Origin: Nocardioides astragali
GTDB taxonomy: Bacteria; Actinomycetota; Actinomycetes; Propionibacteriales; Nocardioidaceae
Length of the DNA: 64,000 nt
Assembly: GCF_024436375.1 (NCBI RefSeq)
Contig: NZ_JAFMZM010000001.1
Coordinates: forward strand, 806,001 to 870,000
Direction of reading: 5' to 3'
A program made the position numbers and the translations under genes. Below are positions 1 through 8,512 of the stretch, in pieces (the first letter of the stretch is position 1; the number at the start of each line of letters is the position of its first letter). The notes under the pieces were generated by a model, which had not been told where the DNA came from, made no database searches, and was given only the letters and a program-made list of their open reading frames with translations.

Positions 1-371
1 ACCAGATGTTCTCCGACGAGTACTTCGGCCCGATCCTCGCCGTCCACGTCTACGAGGACGACCACTTCGAGCAGGTCGTCGAGCAGATGGAGTCGTTCGC
101 CCCGTACGCCCTGACAGGCGCGATCATCGCGCAGGACCGGGCGGCCATCGCGTGGGCGCGCAAGACGCTCCGCTTCGCGGCCGGCAACTTCTACATCAAC
201 GACAAGCCGACCGGGGCCGTGGTCGGCCAGCAGCCGTTCGGCGGCGGACGCGCCTCGGGCACCAACGACAAGGCCGGCGCCGCCGTCAACCTGCTGCGCT
301 GGACCTCGCCGAGGTCGATCAAGGAGACCTTCGTGCCGCCGAAGGACCACCGCTACCCGCACATGGGCTGA
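1..371 (+). CDS. pruA: L-glutamate gamma-semialdehyde (1-pyrroline-5-carboxylate) dehydrogenase, C-terminal part
   Basis: Last ~122 codons of an aldehyde dehydrogenase; the 5' part, including the catalytic Cys and Glu, lies outside the window. The visible part has the family-typical stretches SDEYFGPILAVHVYED near the window start, AGNFYINDKPTGAVVGQQPF (cofactor/oligomer loop) and GGGRASGTNDKAG, which are characteristic of the P5C dehydrogenase branch. The family oxidises glutamate semialdehyde to glutamate with NAD in proline catabolism. The reading frame is open to the left edge (first full codon at base 3). It fits with the NAD-glutamate dehydrogenase 1.4 kb downstream, which would pass the glutamate on to 2-oxoglutarate, but there is no sign of a shared transcript. 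Confidence 0.93.
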   Translation, partial: QMFSDEYFGPILAVHVYEDDHFEQVVEQMESFAPYALTGAIIAQDRAAIAWARKTLRFAAGNFYINDKPTGAVVGQQPFGGGRASGTNDKAGAAVNLLRWTSPRSIKETFVPPKDHRYPHMG

Positions 372-379
372 GGCCCCGG

Positions 380-559
380 GTGACGCCGTGGCACATGGGT
401 TCGCTGCACCCCTACGAGCAGGCGCTGACGCTCCTTTTGGCGTTCGGGCCGTTCGTGGTGCTCGGGCTCGTCGTGTGGCTGCGTCGTCATGCGGACGAGA
501 CGGCGAGCATCAGCTCGGAGCAGACCTCGGCCGACCCCCTGTCAGCTGAAGACCGGTAG
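380..559 (+). CDS. Small single-span membrane protein, unknown function
   Basis: A 59-codon frame beginning with GTG 8 bp after the pruA stop (an ATG at 395 is an alternative start). It has a hydrophobic segment ALTLLLAFGPFVVLGLVVWL followed by a basic stop-transfer RRH and an acidic/polar tail rich in Ser, Glu and Asp, so a single-pass, probably N-out protein. The last 18 bases overlap the end of the convergent MDMPI gene. I do not recognise a family. Position directly behind pruA suggests co-transcription. No good ribosome-binding site is visible, so it may be translated by coupling. Confidence 0.55.
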   Translation: MTPWHMGSLHPYEQALTLLLAFGPFVVLGLVVWLRRHADETASISSEQTSADPLSAEDR

Positions 560-1186
560 GCGCGCATCCCCGAGGGCCTCGCGCTCCTCCGGGGTGGGTG
601 CTGCTCGCCCGGTGCCGACGAGGGCGACCCGCTCGTCGGACCACCCCGGCAGGACAGCCGGGAGGAGCGCCTCGACCACGTGGCGCACCTCGGCCAGGCC
701 GCTGGCGGTGGGACCGGCAGGGCTGCCCTCGAGGTGGGCGACGAGATCGCCGTGGTGGAGGGTCGCCTCCACGGCCAACGTGCTGGCGAGGTCAGCGGCG
801 CGGATGGCATGGCCCTGGGTGGCCACGACCTCGTCGTCCGGCAACGCGCTCACTGCGCGGGAGGCTGCGGCCGCAGCCTCCAGGTACCGCTCGCGCAGGA
901 CCGAGAACTCGTGCAGTCCGGCCTCGACCCGGGTCAGCCGCCTGGTGCGGTCGTCGGCCCGCGGGTCGCTCCCCCAGGAGCGCCAGTAGGCCACGGCGTC
1001 GCAGTCCGCCGGTCGGCGCGCAGGAGTGTGCGCCGCGACCAGTCCCCGTACGGCGTCGGCGTGCAGGTGCCACACGAGGTCGCGCACCGTCCACCCTGTG
1101 CAGCCCGTCACCACCCACTGCTCCTCGTCACCGAGCTGTTGGACGGTGCCGGAGAGCGCGGCGTAGACGTCGTGCAGCAGTGTCAT
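542..1186 (-). CDS. Maleylpyruvate isomerase (MDMPI/DinB-like) family protein
   Basis: A 214-residue protein whose N-terminal half has the MDMPI/DinB four-helix pattern: LHDVYAALSGTVQQL, then WTVRDLVWHLHADAV with the conserved His positions used for metal binding, and a later LAVEATLHHGDLVAHL helix with further His residues. In this superfamily enzymes are often mycothiol-dependent, and the family is abundant in actinobacteria; the substrate cannot be told. The start ATG at 1186 overlaps the upstream DUF2505 stop as ATGA, so the two are probably translationally coupled. A longer start at 1201 (MARARM) is open but less likely because of the coupling. Confidence 0.75.
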   Translation of the reverse strand: MTLLHDVYAALSGTVQQLGDEEQWVVTGCTGWTVRDLVWHLHADAVRGLVAAHTPARRPADCDAVAYWRSWGSDPRADDRTRRLTRVEAGLHEFSVLRERYLEAAAAASRAVSALPDDEVVATQGHAIRAADLASTLAVEATLHHGDLVAHLEGSPAGPTASGLAEVRHVVEALLPAVLPGWSDERVALVGTGRAAPTPEEREALGDARLPVFS

Positions 1187-1656
1187 CCGCGCGCGAGCCA
1201 CTCCACGCCGACCTCGTGCTCGCGGTCGAGCGCGTCACGGAAGAGCCCGGCGATCATCGCCTCGATCTTCCCCCCGACCAGGGGGATCCGGACGGACAGC
1301 TCGAGGTCGAGGGACTCGGTGGTGGTGCCCCCGGCCTCGGTGAGGGTCAGTGATCCCGCCGCCTCTCCCGGCTTGCCCGGGATGGCCAGCTCCACGTCGG
1401 CCGCGGTCGGGGAGGTCCAGGTCTCCTTCTGCACGATGACGATCTCGTCCCCGACGAACTTGCGCGCGAAGGAGGGGATGTCGTGGGCGGAGCGGACCTG
1501 CTCGATCGTCACGACGTCACCGTCGATGTCGACCGAGCCGCGCACCACCTTCTGCCGCTCGAGCACCGCTTCGCGGAACGCAGGGTCCTCGAGCATCGCG
1601 GTCACGGCCGCCGCCGGAGCGTCGTACGTCAGCTGCTTGGTGAGCTTCGTGCTCAT
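1183..1656 (-). CDS. DUF2505 / SRPBCC-type lipid- or ligand-binding protein
   Basis: A 157-residue protein beginning MSTKLTKQLTYDAPAAAV, with the alternating strand pattern of the START/SRPBCC fold (TSPTAADVELAIPGKPGEA, then a Thr-rich turn, then SLDLELSVRIPLVGGKIEAM and a C-terminal amphipathic helix). This matches actinobacterial DUF2505 proteins, of unknown function. I chose the ATG at 1656; an upstream in-frame ATG at 1722 would add a low-complexity Arg-rich leader unlike the family. The stop overlaps the start of the MDMPI gene by 4 bp (ATGA). Its 5' region faces the glutamate dehydrogenase gene, giving a 141-bp divergent promoter region. Confidence 0.72.
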   Translation of the reverse strand: MSTKLTKQLTYDAPAAAVTAMLEDPAFREAVLERQKVVRGSVDIDGDVVTIEQVRSAHDIPSFARKFVGDEIVIVQKETWTSPTAADVELAIPGKPGEAAGSLTLTEAGGTTTESLDLELSVRIPLVGGKIEAMIAGLFRDALDREHEVGVEWLARG

Positions 1657-1761
1657 GGGTGACCACCGCATTCCGTGTCGTCGTGGGAGCCGGGTCCTGC
1701 TGTCCGGTGTGCGGCCCATCATGGCGCAGGATCCGTTGTGACTTGCGGGTAGGGGGCTGTG

Positions 1762-1791
1762 TTGTGAGCGTCACACGGCGGGTCCTATGGT
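1762..1791 (+). promoter_or_regulatory. Putative gdh promoter with leaderless start
   Basis: TTGTGA (1762-1767), an 18-bp spacer and TATGGT (1786-1791) place the expected transcription start at or next to the GTG start at 1798, so the mRNA would be leaderless; no Shine-Dalgarno sequence precedes the GTG. A short perfect dyad, TGTGA-GCG-TCACA, lies on the -35 element at 1763-1775 and could be an operator. Inferred from sequence only. Confidence 0.5.
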
Positions 1792-1797
1792 CGGTGG

Positions 1798-4700
1798 GTG
1801 GCGACGCCGGAAGAGACCAAGGAACATCAGCTCGACGCAGCGGCGAAGCTCCGCCCGGACTGGGGTGACCTGCTGCACGCCTACTACCGCCACGTGGCTC
1901 CTGACGAGGTCGTCGAGCGCTCGCCGGAGGACCTGGTGGGCGCCCTCGCCTCGCACCGCGAGCTCGCCTCAGCGCGGCCGCAGGGCACGGCAGCCGTCCG
2001 GGTCGTGACGCCCACCAGCGCCGAGTCCGGCTGGTCCGCCTCGGGCCGCTCGGTGGTCGAGGTGGTCACCGACGACATGCCCTTCCTCGTCGACTCGGTG
2101 ACGATGGAGCTCAACCGGCTCGGGCACAACGTGCACTCCGTGATCCACCCGCAGTTCTCGGTCGAGCGGGACATCACCGGTGAGCTGGAGCAGGTGGCCT
2201 CCCTGGCCGAGGAGCCGCACGCGGACACGGTCGGTGCCGAGTCGTGGATGCACATCGAGATCGACCGCACCGACGAGGTGGAGGCCGCCGACATCACCGA
2301 GGGCGTCCAGCGCGTGCTGCGCGACGTGCGGGAGTCGGTGGAGGACTGGGCCAAGATGCACGGCCAGGTGCTGCAGGTGGTCGCCGAGCTCGACGCAGAC
2401 CCGCCTCCGTTGTCGCAGGACGAGCTGCGCCAGGGCCGCGACTTCCTCACCTGGCTGGCAGACGACCACTTCACGTTCCTCGGCTACCGCGAGTACCAGC
2501 TCGAGAGCGAGGAGGGGTCGCCCGACGAGTGTGGCCTCCGCGCCGTCCCCGGCACCGGCCTCGGCATCCTCCGCCACGACCAGGACCTGTCGAGCGCCTT
2601 CGCCAAGCTGCCGCCGCTGGTGAAGGCCAAGGCTCGGGAGAAGACGTTGCTGGTGCTGGCCAAGGCCAACTCCCGCGCGACTGTGCACCGCCCGGCCTAC
2701 CTCGACTACGTCGGCATCAAGACGTTCGGCCCCGACGGTGAGGTCGTCGGTGAGCGCCGCTTCCTCGGCCTCTTCTCCAGCGCCGCCTACACCGAGTCGG
2801 TCACCCGCATCCCGGTCCTGCGCGAGAAGGTCACCGAGGTGATGCGCCGCGCCGGCTTCGACCCGCGCAGCCACGCCGGCAAGGCGCTGATGGACACCCT
2901 GGAGAACTATCCGCGCGACGAGCTCTTCCACACCACGCCGGCCGAGCTCGCGCCCGTGGCACAGGACGTCATGTTCGCGCGCGAGCGGCGCCAGCTGCGG
3001 GCCTTCGTGCGCCGTGACACCTACGGCCGCTACGTCTCGGTGCTGGTCTACCTGCCCCGCGACCGCTACAGCACGACCGTGCGCGAACGGTTCTCCGACA
3101 TCCTGCGCGAGGACCTCGGAGGCGAGCACATCGAGTTCACCGCGCGCGTCAACGAGTCGACGACCGCGCACGTGCACTTCGTGGTGCACCCGCCCAAGGG
3201 CGCCAGCATCCCCGACATCGACGTCACCGCCCTGGAGCGCCGGCTCACCGAGGCCTCCCGGTCGTGGCGCGACGACTTCATGAGCTCGGTGGTCAGCGAG
3301 TACGGCGAGGAGCGCGGCTCGCAGCTCGCCCGCGCCTGGGCGAATGCCTTCCCCGAGTCCTACAAGGAGGACTACACCCCGCAGCGCGGGTCCGCCGACC
3401 TCGGGCGGATGGAGGACATCGAGGGCGACGTGGGCATCGACCTGGCACTCTTCGACCAGGAAGAAGAGGCCGGCACCTACCGGCGCGGGGAGTCGCGGCT
3501 CAAGGTCTTCCGGATCGGTGAGCCCCTGTCGCTGAGCACCGTGCTCCCGATGCTCACGTCGATGGGCGTGGAGGTCGTCGACGAGCGGCCCTACCGGCTC
3601 GAGGGGCTGTCGCGGCCGTCGTACATCTACGAGTTCGGGCTACGCCACGGCCGCGTCCTCTCGTCCCACGAGCGGACCCTCTTCGCCGAGGCGCTGCGCG
3701 CCGTGTGGGACGGCTACAACGAGATCGACGGCTTCAACCAGCTCGTCCTCGCCGCCGGGCTGACCTGGCGCCAGGCGACGGTGCTGCGGGCCTACGCGAA
3801 GTACCTCAAGCAGGGCAACTCGCCCTTCGCCCTCGACTACATCGAGGGCGCGCTGCGCAACAACGTCGACATCACCCGGCTCCTCGTCGAGCTGTTCGAG
3901 TCCCGCTTCGACCCGGGCCGCGCGGACCGGGCGCTCGAGGCCGACGCCGAGGCCCGGGTCGCCAAGGTGGAGGCGATCGAGGAGCGGCTCGCGAAGGCGC
4001 TCGACGACGTGGTCAGCCTCGACCACGACCGCATCCTGCGCTCCTACCGGACGCTCATCCGGGCCACGCTGCGGACCAACTTCTTCCAGCGCGACGCCCA
4101 GGGAGAGGTGCACCCCTACATCTCGTTCAAGCTCGAGCCGTCGGCCATCCCCGACCTGCCCGAGCCGCGGCCGCGCTTCGAGATCTTCGTCTACAGCCCG
4201 CGTGTCGAGGGCTCGCACCTGCGCTTCGGCGCGGTCGCGCGCGGTGGCCTGCGCTGGTCCGACCGGCGCGACGACTTCCGCACCGAGGTGCTCGGCCTGG
4301 TCAAGGCGCAGATGGTGAAGAACACCGTCATCGTGCCCGTCGGCGCGAAGGGTGCGTTCTTCTGCAAGCAGCTGCCCGACCCCTCCGACCGCGACGCCTG
4401 GCTGGCCGAGGGGGTCGCCTGCTACAAGACCTTCATCTCCGGGCTGCTCGACATCACCGACAACCTCGTCGACGGCACCAACGTGCCGCCGCGCGAGGTC
4501 GTCCGCCACGACGGCGACGACTCCTACCTCGTGGTCGCGGCCGACAAGGGCACGGCGACGTTCTCCGACATCGCCAACGGCGTGGCCAAGGACTACGGCT
4601 TCTGGCTCGGCGACGCCTTCGCCTCCGGCGGGTCGGTGGGCTACGACCACAAGGCGATGGGCATCACCGCCCGGGGCGCGTGGGTCTCGGTCCAGCGGCA

Positions 4701-6654
4701 CTTCCGCGAGATGGGTGTCGACTGCCAGCACGAGGACTTCACCGCCGTCGGCATCGGCGACATGTCCGGCGACGTGTTCGGCAACGGCATGCTCTGCTCC
4801 GAGCACATCCGGCTGGTGGCGGCCTTCGACCACCGCGACATCTTCCTCGACCCCGATCCCGACGCGCCGTCGTCGTACGCCGAGCGGAAGCGGCTCTTCG
4901 ACCTGCCGCGCTCGAGCTGGCGCGACTACGACTCGTCGCTGATCTCCGAGGGCGGCGGCGTCTGGCCGCGATCGGCCAAGTCGATCCCGGTCTCCGCCCA
5001 GGTCCGGGCCTCGCTCGGGCTGGGGCCCGAGGTCACGGCGATGACTCCCGCCGAGCTGATGAAGGCGATCCTGCTCGCACCCGTCGACCTGCTGTGGAAC
5101 GGCGGGATCGGCACCTACGTGAAGGCGTCCGAGGAGGGCAACGCCGACGCCGGCGACAAGGCCAACGACGCGATCCGCGTCAACGGCATCGACCTCCGGG
5201 CCAAGTGCATCGGCGAGGGCGGCAACCTCGGCTTCACCCAGCTCGGCCGCGTCGAGTACGCCCGGTTCGGCGCTGGTGGGAGCGGGGGCCGGATGAACAC
5301 CGACTTCATCGACAACTCCGCCGGGGTGGACACCTCCGACCACGAGGTCAACATCAAGATCCTCCTCGACAAGGTCGTGCGCTCGGGGGCGATGGACGAG
5401 GCCGGCCGCAACGTGCTCCTCGCCGAGATGACCGACGAGGTCGGCGGCCTGGTGCTGCGCGACAACTACGAGCAGAACCTCGCCCTGGCCAACGCGGAGG
5501 CGCACGCCACCTCGCTGCTGCACGTGCACGAGGACTGGATGCGCGCGCTGGAGAAGCGCGGCGTGCTCAACCGCGACCTCGAGGGCCTGCCGAGCACCCG
5601 TCAGGTGCGCCGCCGCCTCGACCGCAAGGAGGCCCTCTCCGGACCGGAGCTGGCCGTCCTGCTGGCGTGGACCAAGATCGTCCTCGCCGACGAGCTGATC
5701 AAGTCCGACCTGCCCGACGACCCCTACCTGCGCGACGACCTGCTGGCCTACTTCCCCAGCCGGATGAAGCCCGACCTCGAGCAGGCCATCGAGGACCACC
5801 CGCTGCGCCGCGAGATCATCGTGACCCAGGTGGTCAACGACCTGGTCAACGGCGCGGGCATGACGTTCTGGCCGCGTCTGCAGGGGGAGACCGGGGCGAG
5901 TGCCGCCGACCTGACCCGCGCCAACTTCGTGGCCCGCGAGATCTTCGGCTCGCTGGCGATGCGCCAGGAGATCGCCGCGCTCGACAACCAGGTGCCGGCT
6001 GATCGCCAGACCCGCATGCGGATCGAGATGCGTACGCTCGTGGAGCGCGCGTCGCGCTGGCTGGTGACCAATCGACGCCCACCGCTCGACTCGCAGGCGA
6101 CCGTCGACTTCTTCCGCGGACGTGTGCAGGCCGTGATGGCCGTGCTGCCGAGCATCATGAGCGGCCGCGAGCTCGACGACTTCCGTGCCCGCGAGAAGCG
6201 ACTCACCGACCAGGGCGTCCCCGCCGACCTGGCCTCGCGGGTCGCGGGGCTGGCCCCCGCCTACGCCCTCCTCGGCATCGTGGAGACCGCCGACCGGCTC
6301 GGCCTCGACCCGGTCGAGGTGGCGCGCGTCCACTTCGCCCTCGGCGAGCGGCTGGGCCTGCCCGCCCTGGTCGAGCGGATCTTCGCCCTGCCCCGCGACG
6401 ACCGCTGGCAGACGATGGCGCGGGCCGCGGTGCGCGACGACCTCTTCAGCGTCCACCAGCAGCTGACTGCGCAGGTTCTCGTGTCCACCAGCGCGGACGA
6501 CTCGGCGCCGGCCCGGGTCGCGGAGTGGGAGAACTCCGACGAGGAGCTCGTGGGTCGCTCGGCCGTCACGCTGGAGGAGATCTGCCGCGAGGAGACCGCC
6601 GAGCTGGCCCGCCTGTCCGTCGGCCTGCGCGTGGTGCGCGGCCTGCTGTCCTGA
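1798..6654 (+). CDS. gdh: NAD-specific glutamate dehydrogenase, large (180-kDa) type
   Basis: A 1618-residue protein of the large NAD-dependent GDH family, which converts glutamate to 2-oxoglutarate and ammonium and serves catabolism. The N-terminal ~700 residues form the ACT/regulatory-like region. The catalytic part follows, with RGGLRWSDRRDDFRTEVLGL, the Lys-rich VKAQMVKNTVIVPVGAKG and a Rossmann region with SFRDIFLDPDP-like and GGIGTYVKAS segments. The C-terminal helical domain ends RLSVGLRVVRGLLS. Length agrees with the family. The start is GTG at 1798, supported by a promoter whose start site would coincide with it. The stop lies inside a 17-bp tandem repeat that also holds the start of the next gene. 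Probably works with PruA in proline/glutamate use. Confidence 0.95.
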   Translation: MATPEETKEHQLDAAAKLRPDWGDLLHAYYRHVAPDEVVERSPEDLVGALASHRELASARPQGTAAVRVVTPTSAESGWSASGRSVVEVVTDDMPFLVDSVTMELNRLGHNVHSVIHPQFSVERDITGELEQVASLAEEPHADTVGAESWMHIEIDRTDEVEAADITEGVQRVLRDVRESVEDWAKMHGQVLQVVAELDADPPPLSQDELRQGRDFLTWLADDHFTFLGYREYQLESEEGSPDECGLRAVPGTGLGILRHDQDLSSAFAKLPPLVKAKAREKTLLVLAKANSRATVHRPAYLDYVGIKTFGPDGEVVGERRFLGLFSSAAYTESVTRIPVLREKVTEVMRRAGFDPRSHAGKALMDTLENYPRDELFHTTPAELAPVAQDVMFARERRQLRAFVRRDTYGRYVSVLVYLPRDRYSTTVRERFSDILREDLGGEHIEFTARVNESTTAHVHFVVHPPKGASIPDIDVTALERRLTEASRSWRDDFMSSVVSEYGEERGSQLARAWANAFPESYKEDYTPQRGSADLGRMEDIEGDVGIDLALFDQEEEAGTYRRGESRLKVFRIGEPLSLSTVLPMLTSMGVEVVDERPYRLEGLSRPSYIYEFGLRHGRVLSSHERTLFAEALRAVWDGYNEIDGFNQLVLAAGLTWRQATVLRAYAKYLKQGNSPFALDYIEGALRNNVDITRLLVELFESRFDPGRADRALEADAEARVAKVEAIEERLAKALDDVVSLDHDRILRSYRTLIRATLRTNFFQRDAQGEVHPYISFKLEPSAIPDLPEPRPRFEIFVYSPRVEGSHLRFGAVARGGLRWSDRRDDFRTEVLGLVKAQMVKNTVIVPVGAKGAFFCKQLPDPSDRDAWLAEGVACYKTFISGLLDITDNLVDGTNVPPREVVRHDGDDSYLVVAADKGTATFSDIANGVAKDYGFWLGDAFASGGSVGYDHKAMGITARGAWVSVQRHFREMGVDCQHEDFTAVGIGDMSGDVFGNGMLCSEHIRLVAAFDHRDIFLDPDPDAPSSYAERKRLFDLPRSSWRDYDSSLISEGGGVWPRSAKSIPVSAQVRASLGLGPEVTAMTPAELMKAILLAPVDLLWNGGIGTYVKASEEGNADAGDKANDAIRVNGIDLRAKCIGEGGNLGFTQLGRVEYARFGAGGSGGRMNTDFIDNSAGVDTSDHEVNIKILLDKVVRSGAMDEAGRNVLLAEMTDEVGGLVLRDNYEQNLALANAEAHATSLLHVHEDWMRALEKRGVLNRDLEGLPSTRQVRRRLDRKEALSGPELAVLLAWTKIVLADELIKSDLPDDPYLRDDLLAYFPSRMKPDLEQAIEDHPLRREIIVTQVVNDLVNGAGMTFWPRLQGETGASAADLTRANFVAREIFGSLAMRQEIAALDNQVPADRQTRMRIEMRTLVERASRWLVTNRRPPLDSQATVDFFRGRVQAVMAVLPSIMSGRELDDFRAREKRLTDQGVPADLASRVAGLAPAYALLGIVETADRLGLDPVEVARVHFALGERLGLPALVERIFALPRDDRWQTMARAAVRDDLFSVHQQLTAQVLVSTSADDSAPARVAEWENSDEELVGRSAVTLEEICREETAELARLSVGLRVVRGLLS

Positions 6655-6694
6655 TGGGCCCGAGATCCTGATGGGCCCGGGATCCTGATGGGGC
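6649..6694. repeat. 17-bp tandem repeat across the gdh-SDR junction
   Basis: Nearly three tandem copies of TCCTGATGGGCCCGRGA start at 6649, 6666 and 6683 (the third is partial). Each contains the overlapping stop/start TGATG. The first holds the gdh stop, the third holds the SDR start ATG (6688), and between them lie two five-codon frames (ATG at 6654 and 6671), each ending in TGATG. This looks like a chain for translation reinitiation or a local duplication of the intergenic junction. Confidence 0.8.
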
Positions 6695-7560
6695 TGCTCC
6701 TCGCGACCCCGCGCGCCCGCCTGCGACGGCTCGCGGCCCGGTCGGGCCGGGCGGCGAGCCCACTCGCTGGCCGGACGGTGCTGGTCACGGGCGCCAGCTC
6801 GGGCATCGGCGAGGCCACGGCGCGCGCGGCGGCGGCGAGGGGCGCGCACGTCGTGCTGGTGGCCCGGCGGGAGACGGAGCTCGAGCGGGTCCGCGGTGAG
6901 ATCGAGGCGAGCGGCGGGCGCGCGTCGTCGTACGTCGCCGACCTGAGCGACCTTGATGCGATCGACTCCCTCGTCGAGCGCGTGCTGGCCGAGGTCGGCA
7001 CGGTCGACTACCTCGTCAACAACGCCGGGCGGTCGATCCGCCGCTCCCTGGACCTGTCCTACGACCGGTTCCACGACTTCGAGCGCACGATGGCGATCAA
7101 CTACTTCGGCCCGGTCCGGCTCACGATGGGGCTGCTGCCCTCGATGCGGGCGCAGGGATTCGGCCACGTGGTCAACATCGTGACGTGGGGCGTGCAGATG
7201 AAGGCGCCGAAGTTCGCCGCCTACATCGCCTCGAAGACCGCCCTGGACACGTGGTCACGCATTGCCGGGCGCGAGACCTACGCCGACGGCGTCACCTTCA
7301 CCAACATGCGATTCTCGCTCGTGCGCACGGCGATGGTCGTGCCGACCGACGTGTACGACAACCGCGCGAGCATGAGCGCCGAGCAGGCGGGCGTCAAGGT
7401 CGTCCGGGCGCTGGAGGACCGGCCGGTCACGTGGGACACCGTCGCTGGTCGCGTCGGCGAGGTGGTCAACATCGTCGCGCCGCGGCTCAGCGACGCCCTG
7501 ATGTCACGCTTCCACCGCGCGGTGCCGGACTCGGCGGCTGCCCGCGGCGGGCGGGACTGA
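6688..7560 (+). CDS. Short-chain dehydrogenase/reductase
   Basis: A 290-residue classical SDR. The cofactor motif is VTGASSGIGEATARAAA after a ~28-residue basic leader; VADLSD and YLVNNAGRS follow, and the active-site YIASK is near residue 179. The catalytic Ser that normally sits 13 residues before the Tyr is Thr here (VNIVTWGVQ); Tyr and Lys are intact. The C-terminal part (TAMVVPTDVYDN, VNIVAPRLSDALM) resembles the actinobacterial SDR group found near lipid genes; the substrate is unknown. It starts in the tandem repeat 33 bp after gdh, so co-transcription is likely. A weak GGGA lies 5 nt before the ATG. Confidence 0.85.
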   Translation: MGLLLATPRARLRRLAARSGRAASPLAGRTVLVTGASSGIGEATARAAAARGAHVVLVARRETELERVRGEIEASGGRASSYVADLSDLDAIDSLVERVLAEVGTVDYLVNNAGRSIRRSLDLSYDRFHDFERTMAINYFGPVRLTMGLLPSMRAQGFGHVVNIVTWGVQMKAPKFAAYIASKTALDTWSRIAGRETYADGVTFTNMRFSLVRTAMVVPTDVYDNRASMSAEQAGVKVVRALEDRPVTWDTVAGRVGEVVNIVAPRLSDALMSRFHRAVPDSAAARGGRD

Positions 7561-7577
7561 TCCCGCACCGGAGTCAG

Positions 7578-8336
7578 TCAGAACATCAGGACGGCGGCCA
7601 CGACGCCCGCGGCCACGACTGCCCAGCGGAAGACGGCGTCGGGGAGCTTGCGACCGATGCGGGCGCCGACGTAGCCGCCGACCACCGAACCGGCCGCGAG
7701 CAGCACGACGACGTCCCAGCGAGGGTCGGCGACGACGACGAAGATCAGCCCGGCGACGATGTTGCCGACCATGAGGGACAGCGTCTTCAGGCCGTTGACG
7801 ATCCGCAGCTCGAGGTCGGTGCCGAGACCGAGGACGGCGACCATCATCACGCCCGCGCCGGCACCGAAGTAGCCGCCGTAGACGCCGGTGAGGGTGGCGA
7901 ACACGGTGGTTGCCGGTGACATGTGCCGCCGTTCGCCGTGCCGCTCCCCGTTGCGCGCTCGCAGCCAGGCGGAGATGCGCGGCTGGGCGCCGACGAGCAG
8001 GCAGGTGAAGAGGATCAGCCACGGCACGATCGCCTCGAAGACACCGGGCGGCAGGCCCAGCAGGACGGCCGCACCCCCGGCGCCGCCGAGGGCGCACACG
8101 AGGATGATCCGCTTCGCGATCGGTCCGGCCTCGCGGACCTCCGCCCGGTAGCCGACGACGCCGCCGATGCCACCGGGGATGAGGCCCAGGGTGTTGGACA
8201 CGTTGGCGACGACCGGTGGCAGGCCGAGGGCGACGAGGACCGGGAAGCTGAGGAGCGACGCGACGCCGACGGTGGAGGAGAGCACGCCGGCACCCAGCCC
8301 GGTCGCGACGACCAGGAGCGCCTCGGTCGCGGTCAC
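7578..8336 (-). CDS. Sulfite exporter TauE/SafE family permease
   Basis: A 252-residue integral membrane protein with about eight hydrophobic segments arranged as two repeated halves. The first half has GLGAGVLSSTVGVASLLSFP and SNTLGLIPGGIGGVVGYR; the second half has TGVYGGYFGAGAGVMMVAVL and NGLKTLSLMVGNIVAGLIF. These Gly-rich paired motifs define the TauE/SafE family, whose members move small organic or inorganic sulfur anions. I start it at GTG 8336, just before VTATEALLVVA; a -10-like TATGCT (8395-8400, minus strand) lies upstream, so longer frames would start inside the promoter. It is convergent with the SDR gene (17-bp gap) and divergent from the CoA-transferase. The substrate is unknown. 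Confidence 0.85.
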   Translation of the reverse strand: MTATEALLVVATGLGAGVLSSTVGVASLLSFPVLVALGLPPVVANVSNTLGLIPGGIGGVVGYRAEVREAGPIAKRIILVCALGGAGGAAVLLGLPPGVFEAIVPWLILFTCLLVGAQPRISAWLRARNGERHGERRHMSPATTVFATLTGVYGGYFGAGAGVMMVAVLGLGTDLELRIVNGLKTLSLMVGNIVAGLIFVVVADPRWDVVVLLAAGSVVGGYVGARIGRKLPDAVFRWAVVAAGVVAAVLMF

Positions 8337-8512
8337 CTCGCCAGGCCAGTGACGGTCTGCATGGTCCAACCCCCGTGGTCTGTGGAGCCCGCCCAGCATA
8401 GGGCCGAGCCGGTGCCGGTGTTGCTCTGCCCACGAGGGTCGCCAAGACGATCGGACCGCCGGCGTCTACCTCTGCCATGGCGGAGCGCCGGGGCTTCGGG
8501 AAGGGTGTGCCC

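Noticed and set aside
3640-7167. Very long open frame (about 1175 codons) on the minus strand opposite gdh and the SDR gene
   Set aside because: Antisense shadow of GC-rich coding DNA; composition is Arg/His/Gly/Val-rich without domains, and the + strand frames have clear families.
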